Positions 43,772 through 48,560 of a DNA stretch of 48,560 nucleotides are shown here, in pieces. The first letter of the stretch is position 1; each line of letters begins with the position of its first letter. This stretch comes from a virus. Location of the stretch: IMG/VR virus record IMGVR_UViG_3300020418_000011, positions 1 to 48,560 of that record. One strand, written 5' to 3'. The notes under the pieces are model-generated. The model was not told where the DNA came from. It ran no database searches and was given only the letters and a program-made list of their open reading frames with translations. The translations under genes were made by a program, and so were the position numbers.

Positions 43772-46220
43772 TAGGTTTTCCTTGAGCTATAAGTTGTCCC
43801 ATGGAGTCTTGAGGAAACAGTGCTCCAAATTGTTGTGCCTGTTGTAAGTTTGCAAGACCACCCTGCGGAGGCATAGGTGCTTGAGCCGTGGGCATTGGTG
43901 CAGGAGGCATAGGAGTCATTCCCATGTCTTTTGCTCCTTGAGCCATGGCTTGTTGTGCATTCTCACTTTGTAACAGTATGTTAACATCAGGAGTAGTTGG
44001 TGCATCAGCTATGGGCATAGGTTGGCTTTGTCGTTTTTTTAGATTATCAACACTTGCAGAGGCTATAGATGGTCTTAGATCAGTATCAATAGAAAGCTCT
44101 TCTAGTCGCTCACCACCTATTTTTTCTTCTTTTATTTTTTCTCTTAAAAAAGTCGCTGTGCTGTTACTTATCCAAGGATTTACTTCAATGTTTAGTAAAA
44201 AACCATTCACGGCATCCATTGCTTCTTTTTTATAGAGTTCCTCTTGACCTTCTTTAAATGCACTTTCAAGTAAAGGAGTTGCCCTTCCGATTTTACCAAC
44301 TACTGATAGTGCTGGTTTGGTTAGATTCATAAGTAAGCCACCCTCTGTTAAATCTGCTAACATAGTTGTTAACATATAACTTGTTCCAGAAGGATTTATT
44401 TTTTGTTCAGCTGCAATTGTTGGTATTACTTTATCTCTAAATACTTTTATTGCTTCTAATTCATCTTTAGTAAAAAGTCTTTCAACTAATTCTTTGCCCT
44501 CATTAAAAACAGCATTGTAATTTTTAACTATACTTGTTCTATTTACTACATTATTCTTTAATGGGTCTTTTCCCATAAAAGCTTTTGCTAAAATACCATC
44601 TTTTAGTCCATTCATAATCTGATCTCTAGCATTCGCAGGTAATACTGCTTCAAGTTTATTTAAAACTTGAACCATTTCAGATGGATTATTTAGTTTATTA
44701 TGACCAAACAACACATTTGCAACTTGTTGTGGACTTAAATTTTCTGTTGTAATTTTTTGTAATATGCTATTAACTTTTCTTTTAGCTAAATCTTTAGTCT
44801 TGGCTTGACCTGTCAAACCAATGTAATCTTTATAAAGTGAAGTGGCTTTTTGTAAATCGTTTATTACTTGTGTATCACCTATTAAAAAAGCATTATCTAA
44901 GTTATTAAACACCTCTTCATCCACAGCAGATTTTATTTTACCTATGTCAACCGCTTCACCCTTTTCAGCATTTCTTAAAAGTTTATTTATACTCTTTTGG
45001 ATGTTATGAATTTCTTGTAAATTTTTTGCTTTTGGTAAGTCATTTTTAATTACATTTATTGCAGTGTTTAATTTAGGCATCTGTTTTAAAACTTCAGGTG
45101 TCAAAGAAGAAATTTCAGCCGAATCAATTATTTTAGTAACTACATCATCTACACTTTGTTCATTTACCAATACCGATGGTTGACCTGTAGCATCTTTTGA
45201 ATTAGTAACCTTTTTGTATAAGTTACTAGCTTGTTTTTTTAAAGATTTTGCTTCCGTCTGAGCAACCTCTGAGATACCTTTTGCTACATCAAGTTCAGGT
45301 GTGGGTGATTGTAAAATTCCTTTTCCTGTACCAAATTTCTCCGCTAAACCATCAGCAACATCTCTAATTATATTTAATTGTTTTTCATCAAAATTTTCAA
45401 TGACTTCATTTGCTTTTTTACCTGCAACACTAGAGAAACGATAAAGTTCTTCTCGTCCTTTTTGTATGATGTCATCATCTCTTTGCCCTTTTGTTAAAGG
45501 TATCTCTTCTTTTGCAACTCTTTCACCGACAACATCTGCTTCTTTTAATATTGTCCTACCTTGTACTTTTTCAATACCTGGACGATATCTTGGAAAAACA
45601 AACTTTGCTGCATCTAAACCTTTTTGTGTTCCTGCTTTGATTCCTCTACCTAATAAAGAAAAAGTGGGTGGTAAAAGAACATCTACGGCTGTAGATATAG
45701 CACCAACTTTTCCAGCTTGCTCTAAAGATTCTCCTAATGTTTTATCTTGGGCTGCTTGTGTTTCAGGAGCAAGCATAGTATCAATGCCCTCAGCAGCAAT
45801 TTCAGTTGCACCATACAAACCTAAACCAACAGGTATTTTTGAAAGTGTTTTTAAAGCACCTACCGCCTTAGTAGCAGGCATAAATTTTGTTAACTCAGAA
45901 ACAAAATTACCAAAGTCTGTTACTGATAAACCTTTTTTATTCACATAATAGGGTTGATCTTCATACACAACGATAGGGTTGTTAAATTTATCAACAAACA
46001 CACCACCATATTTTTCATTACCTTTGTTTAACCTATCTATGACTTCAGCTTTTCCAAAATCACTTCTTGTAAAAAAAACTTGCAAATTTCCAGGCAAATC
46101 TTTCATTCTCTCAAGAAATGTTTGATTTGTGTCAATGTCAGTTATTTCAGGGTAATCAGGAAATTCTATTCCTGATTCAATTATTCTTGGGTCTTTTTTT
46201 TTACTTTTTAAATCTAACAT
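43764..46220 (-). CDS. Large internal virion protein
   Basis: 818 residues. After a hydrophilic start there is a predicted hydrophobic region near 100-200 (KFMPATKAVGALKTLSKIPV GLGLYGATEIAAEGIDTML), then a very long alpha-helical region (about 250-650) rich in Lys, Asp, Asn and Leu, and a Pro/Met/Ala-rich tail (PMPPAPMPTAQAPMPPQGGL). It has no nuclease or lysozyme motif that I can see. Size, helical content and place among similar genes fit an ejection-type core protein as in T7 gp15/16. Exact role is not determined. Confidence 0.62.
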   Translation of the reverse strand: MLDLKSKKKDPRIIESGIEFPDYPEITDIDTNQTFLERMKDLPGNLQVFFTRSDFGKAEVIDRLNKGNEKYGGVFVDKFNNPIVVYEDQPYYVNKKGLSVTDFGNFVSELTKFMPATKAVGALKTLSKIPVGLGLYGATEIAAEGIDTMLAPETQAAQDKTLGESLEQAGKVGAISTAVDVLLPPTFSLLGRGIKAGTQKGLDAAKFVFPRYRPGIEKVQGRTILKEADVVGERVAKEEIPLTKGQRDDDIIQKGREELYRFSSVAGKKANEVIENFDEKQLNIIRDVADGLAEKFGTGKGILQSPTPELDVAKGISEVAQTEAKSLKKQASNLYKKVTNSKDATGQPSVLVNEQSVDDVVTKIIDSAEISSLTPEVLKQMPKLNTAINVIKNDLPKAKNLQEIHNIQKSINKLLRNAEKGEAVDIGKIKSAVDEEVFNNLDNAFLIGDTQVINDLQKATSLYKDYIGLTGQAKTKDLAKRKVNSILQKITTENLSPQQVANVLFGHNKLNNPSEMVQVLNKLEAVLPANARDQIMNGLKDGILAKAFMGKDPLKNNVVNRTSIVKNYNAVFNEGKELVERLFTKDELEAIKVFRDKVIPTIAAEQKINPSGTSYMLTTMLADLTEGGLLMNLTKPALSVVGKIGRATPLLESAFKEGQEELYKKEAMDAVNGFLLNIEVNPWISNSTATFLREKIKEEKIGGERLEELSIDTDLRPSIASASVDNLKKRQSQPMPIADAPTTPDVNILLQSENAQQAMAQGAKDMGMTPMPPAPMPTAQAPMPPQGGLANLQQAQQFGALFPQDSMGQLIAQGKPNV

Positions 46221-46222
46221 TT

Positions 46223-47971
46223 TTAATCCTCAAATAAAAATCCACCTTGACCATCAGTTACAACAAATGTGCCTAATGGGTCATTATTACTACTAAGTAC
46301 AGGTTTACCATTTTTATCTTTATTTAAAATTACTGTACCTCTTGGCAAGCTTGCAAACCAACTTTGTAATGCACTTGCATCTTCAGGATCGCCCTCATAC
46401 TTTGCAAAAAGACCTTTATCTCTTTTATCTACTTCTTTTTTTATATCTTCTTGTGTAATATTTTCATTTTTCGCTATGAGGTCTAGTCTTAAGATGCTAT
46501 TATTAATTGCATTCTCTTTCATTGTTTTTAGCATATATAAATTTACATAGTTAGCCATACTAGTATTTTTTATGTTAAGAGCGGCATTTCTATAAGAATC
46601 AAATTCCATATCTGATGTTGCACCAGCACCTGCTTTTCTCATTAATGGAGCTATAGCATCTGAAGATTGTTTTAACAATTCCAAATTAGTTACATCTTTT
46701 CTCATATCTTTGGATACACCAAGTATATCTAAGAAAGTCCTTCTAAAAGGCAATAAAGCGGCATTGACAACACCTGTATCTGTGTCTGGTAATATTTGTA
46801 AAATTGTATTTATGCGAGGACCTAATTCATCATAAGAAGTTTGTGCCTCTTGTAAAAAATCTGAAAGTTTTTGTACATATTTATTTCTTGCAACAGTACT
46901 AGGATTTTTCATTTCTTTTACAGGGTCTAATATAATTCTAGATAGAGCTGATCCTGCTCTGTCTGCTTCTGTACCTGCAAGTCTCTGAGCCACACCTCCC
47001 TCATAAACAATCTGCCCTGCTTTTTCTGGATTAACTATTTGTTCTGCAATTCTTTCAAAACCAAGTGTTTGTTCATCAGCACCATTTTCTTTTAAAAAAG
47101 TTTTAGCTGATTCTAAATCAGGTTGGTATCTTACAAGGCTTAGGTTTGTATCTTTTTTCCCAACAGGTTGCTTTGATGCAAAACTTGGAATAATATTTAT
47201 TAATTGATTGCCCTCATATCTTTCTTTTAAAACTACTGCCCTATTATTTTTCATTACAGGTGAACCTACTAGTCCTGCATCAGTAGTAGAAACTAAACTC
47301 TGAATTTTTGGATTATTAGGAAAAGTTGCTTCAGCCTCATCAGGTGTCATATATATTGCTGATCTAGATAGTTCTTTTATACCTGCTTTTGATGGTTTAG
47401 GAACAATACTTAAAGCAGTTGGATCAACTTGTGAAATTAAATTTATTTCTTTATCAGTTAGCATAGCAACATCATCTAAAGAATACAATTTATTATTTAA
47501 ATTAAAAGGTTTTGTAAACTTTACCTGTTTTCGAGTAGGCACTTTTGTTTCTAAGCCTTTCGCTTCAAGCTGTTTAATAGCCATAATCTGTTGAGGAACT
47601 CTTGCTAAACCTCTGCCTGCTGCTTGTAAAAAACTTTGAAAATTACTCGCTCCCATCGGTGTTCGTGCATTTAATAATTCAGCAGCCATTGGCAATAAAA
47701 ACATAGACAACTTTTCTTGGTTTGTTAAAACAGGTTGTGTTTGCGTACTAACAGTTGTTGTTACACTTGGTGGTTGAGAGACTGGCTCAACTTTTTCAAT
47801 ATCTTCTTTAGTTAATTCGTTTGCCGCTTTCACCTCTGGTGGAGTATCCACCTTTATTGTTTCTTCCTCTAAGGTAGGTGCTCCTTGATTAGATGTTTTA
47901 GCAAAAATTTGTCTGTTTAAAACAGGATCGTCTGAATTTAAATTATTTATACCACCTTCTGTTCTAGCCAT
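46223..47971 (-). CDS. Internal virion protein
   Basis: 582 residues. It starts with a low-complexity acidic and Thr/Pro-rich segment to about residue 80, then AELLNARTPMGASNFQSFLQ AAGRGLARVPQQIMAIKQL, a helix-rich part typical of core proteins, followed by mixed alpha/beta sections (LSTADAGLVG-like SLVSTTDAGLVGSPVMKNNR AVVLKERYEG) and long helices with AGSALSRIILDPVKEMKNPS. No enzyme motif is visible. It is flanked by the Ala/Gln-rich protein and the 818-residue protein, so the three probably form one internal core complex. It overlaps the former by 1 base. Confidence 0.62.
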   Translation of the reverse strand: MARTEGGINNLNSDDPVLNRQIFAKTSNQGAPTLEEETIKVDTPPEVKAANELTKEDIEKVEPVSQPPSVTTTVSTQTQPVLTNQEKLSMFLLPMAAELLNARTPMGASNFQSFLQAAGRGLARVPQQIMAIKQLEAKGLETKVPTRKQVKFTKPFNLNNKLYSLDDVAMLTDKEINLISQVDPTALSIVPKPSKAGIKELSRSAIYMTPDEAEATFPNNPKIQSLVSTTDAGLVGSPVMKNNRAVVLKERYEGNQLINIIPSFASKQPVGKKDTNLSLVRYQPDLESAKTFLKENGADEQTLGFERIAEQIVNPEKAGQIVYEGGVAQRLAGTEADRAGSALSRIILDPVKEMKNPSTVARNKYVQKLSDFLQEAQTSYDELGPRINTILQILPDTDTGVVNAALLPFRRTFLDILGVSKDMRKDVTNLELLKQSSDAIAPLMRKAGAGATSDMEFDSYRNAALNIKNTSMANYVNLYMLKTMKENAINNSILRLDLIAKNENITQEDIKKEVDKRDKGLFAKYEGDPEDASALQSWFASLPRGTVILNKDKNGKPVLSSNNDPLGTFVVTDGQGGFLFED

Positions 47972-48560
47972 TATTGTGTTCCTTTTCCACCCATATTACC
48001 TAACAGATTATAAGCTGCATACGCACCAATACCTGCTCCGACAGCTTGAGCAAACGGATTAGCACCTGGTGAAGTCGTTTGTGTTACCTGACTTGCTGCC
48101 GTTGGTAGTTGAGTCATTATACCTTTTTGAAACTCTATTCTTTGATAAGGTTCGTAAGCTCTTGCCAGTTCAGTCGCTCTTTGTGCTTCTAATGCTTTTT
48201 GTGCAATATCTCTCTGAATCTGACCTGCCTGTAGAGCTTGTTGAACATCAGCCTGTTGCATTTGCTGTTCTCTTTGAGCCTGAGCAGCTAACTGTGAACC
48301 CACATTTAAAGCTGTTTGTGTTTGAAATTGTTGTTGTTGCTGAGCTGCCTGTAGAGCTGTACCAAATCCTGCAGCTTGTGCTTGACCAATTTGTGCTAAA
48401 CGAGCTCGTTCCTGTTCGCCTCTTTCTACTCCTTCTCTACCACCGCCAAACGCACCTGCACCTACAGCTTGTGCTGATAATTCGTTTCTTCTCATATCGG
48501 CTTGTCTATTTATTTCATCAATTACAAATCGTTGATAAGGATTCATAAAGGCTTCTATAT
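47971..48560 (-). CDS. Ala/Gln-rich internal virion protein (N-terminus beyond window)
   Basis: At least 196 residues; the frame is still open at the window edge (IEAF before MNPYQRFVIDEINRQADMR), and in related marine phages the NPYQ-xx-VIDEINRQ-DM segment is internal, so the true start is probably outside. Visible parts: a conserved segment RNELSAQAVGAGAFGGGREG VERGEQERA, a long Ala/Gln-rich helix (TALQAAQQQQQFQTQTALNV GSQLAAQAQREQQ) and a hydrophobic C-terminal piece (AVGAGIGAYAAYNLLGNMGG). The Ala/Gln-rich coiled coil is typical of T7-type core proteins. No catalytic motif is present. Confidence 0.65.
   Translation of the reverse strand, partial: IEAFMNPYQRFVIDEINRQADMRRNELSAQAVGAGAFGGGREGVERGEQERARLAQIGQAQAAGFGTALQAAQQQQQFQTQTALNVGSQLAAQAQREQQMQQADVQQALQAGQIQRDIAQKALEAQRATELARAYEPYQRIEFQKGIMTQLPTAASQVTQTTSPGANPFAQAVGAGIGAYAAYNLLGNMGGKGTQ

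Noticed and set aside
45466-45948. A 160-codon plus-strand frame opposite the large internal virion protein
   Set aside because: Antisense shadow of a well-supported gene, Ser/Pro-rich without any recognisable pattern.
48069-48548. A 159-codon open frame on the plus strand opposite the Ala/Gln-rich virion protein
   Set aside because: It is the antisense of a Gln/Ala-rich coding frame, where CAA and GCT codons read as Leu/Val-rich open frames. It has no ribosome site or independent motif.
1-48560. tRNA genes and lysogeny genes such as integrase, excisionase or CI-like repressor
   Set aside because: No cloverleaf with a recognisable GGTTCRANYCC arm and no tyrosine or serine recombinase motif was found by reading; absence outside the window cannot be judged.
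1-48560. A single-subunit T7-type RNA polymerase
   Set aside because: No polymerase of that type was found; the only DNA-dependent polymerase with palm motifs is the family A DNA polymerase, so phage transcription probably uses host sigma-70 promoters.

Overview
The window looks like most of the genome of an AT-rich, tailed, podovirus-like marine phage, of the kind recovered from surface-ocean bacterioplankton such as the hosts of pelagiphages. The evidence is a P22-like portal and large terminase, connector/adaptor proteins, very large internal virion proteins, no tape-measure, sheath or tail-tube genes, and many small conserved proteins of a type I associate with uncultured marine phages. 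G+C is low (by eye about one third). No integrase, excisionase, CI-like repressor, tRNA, rRNA, CRISPR array or insertion sequence was seen. Both ends cut genes: the left edge truncates a LamG-type tail protein (only its start is inside), and the right edge probably truncates the N-terminus of an Ala/Gln-rich virion protein. A small part of the genome therefore probably lies outside.

Almost everything is on the minus strand and is best read from high to low coordinates. 48560-39590: internal virion/ejection proteins, one with an embedded ParB-like domain, small membrane proteins and a Lys/Gly-rich repeat protein. 39552-38013: a conserved marine-phage protein and a RecB-like nuclease. 35274-28004: replication block with a conserved coiled protein, SSB-like protein, archaeo-eukaryotic-type primase, UvrD-like helicase, 2OG-Fe(II) oxygenase-like protein, DUF3310 protein, zinc ribbon and family A DNA polymerase. 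27710-21014: many small accessory genes (ribbon-helix-helix-like, exported Cys proteins, DnaJ-type zinc finger), a DNA methyltransferase, zf-CHCC peptide, HNH nuclease, SET-domain protein, small terminase and a PD-(D/E)XK nuclease. 20843-10869: large terminase, portal, methyltransferase-like protein, holin, a PqqA-like peptide with an exported partner, GroES, scaffold, decoration protein and major capsid protein. 9705-1: virion proteins, M15 lysin, two connector proteins and tail proteins.

Plus-strand islands interrupt this. 9875-10814 has three genes ending at a bidirectional terminator that also closes the capsid operon. 23504-23758 is a membrane protein. 27834-28007 is a 57-residue protein behind a near-consensus promoter. 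35489-38029 is an ArdC-type antirestriction protein, a small protein and an SNF2-like helicase. Four promoter regions (9824, 22376 minus, 27777 minus, 35416) carry ATCACAT at or just after the -35 box, suggesting one repressor controls a scattered early regulon. The large terminase has a different palindrome (TACTGTC-N4-GACAGTA) over its -35 box.

The observations most worth following are: the 24-residue PqqA-like peptide gene at 15016-15090, with a perfect hairpin hiding the start codon of the exported-protein gene behind it; the shared-operator regulon; a virion protein with what looks like an intact type 1 copper site; a duplicated pair of basic virion-region proteins; and recurring C-terminal peptide tags. 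Ten short genes of 22-57 codons were added by hand from the sequence. All functional calls come from motif reading only; no database search was run.
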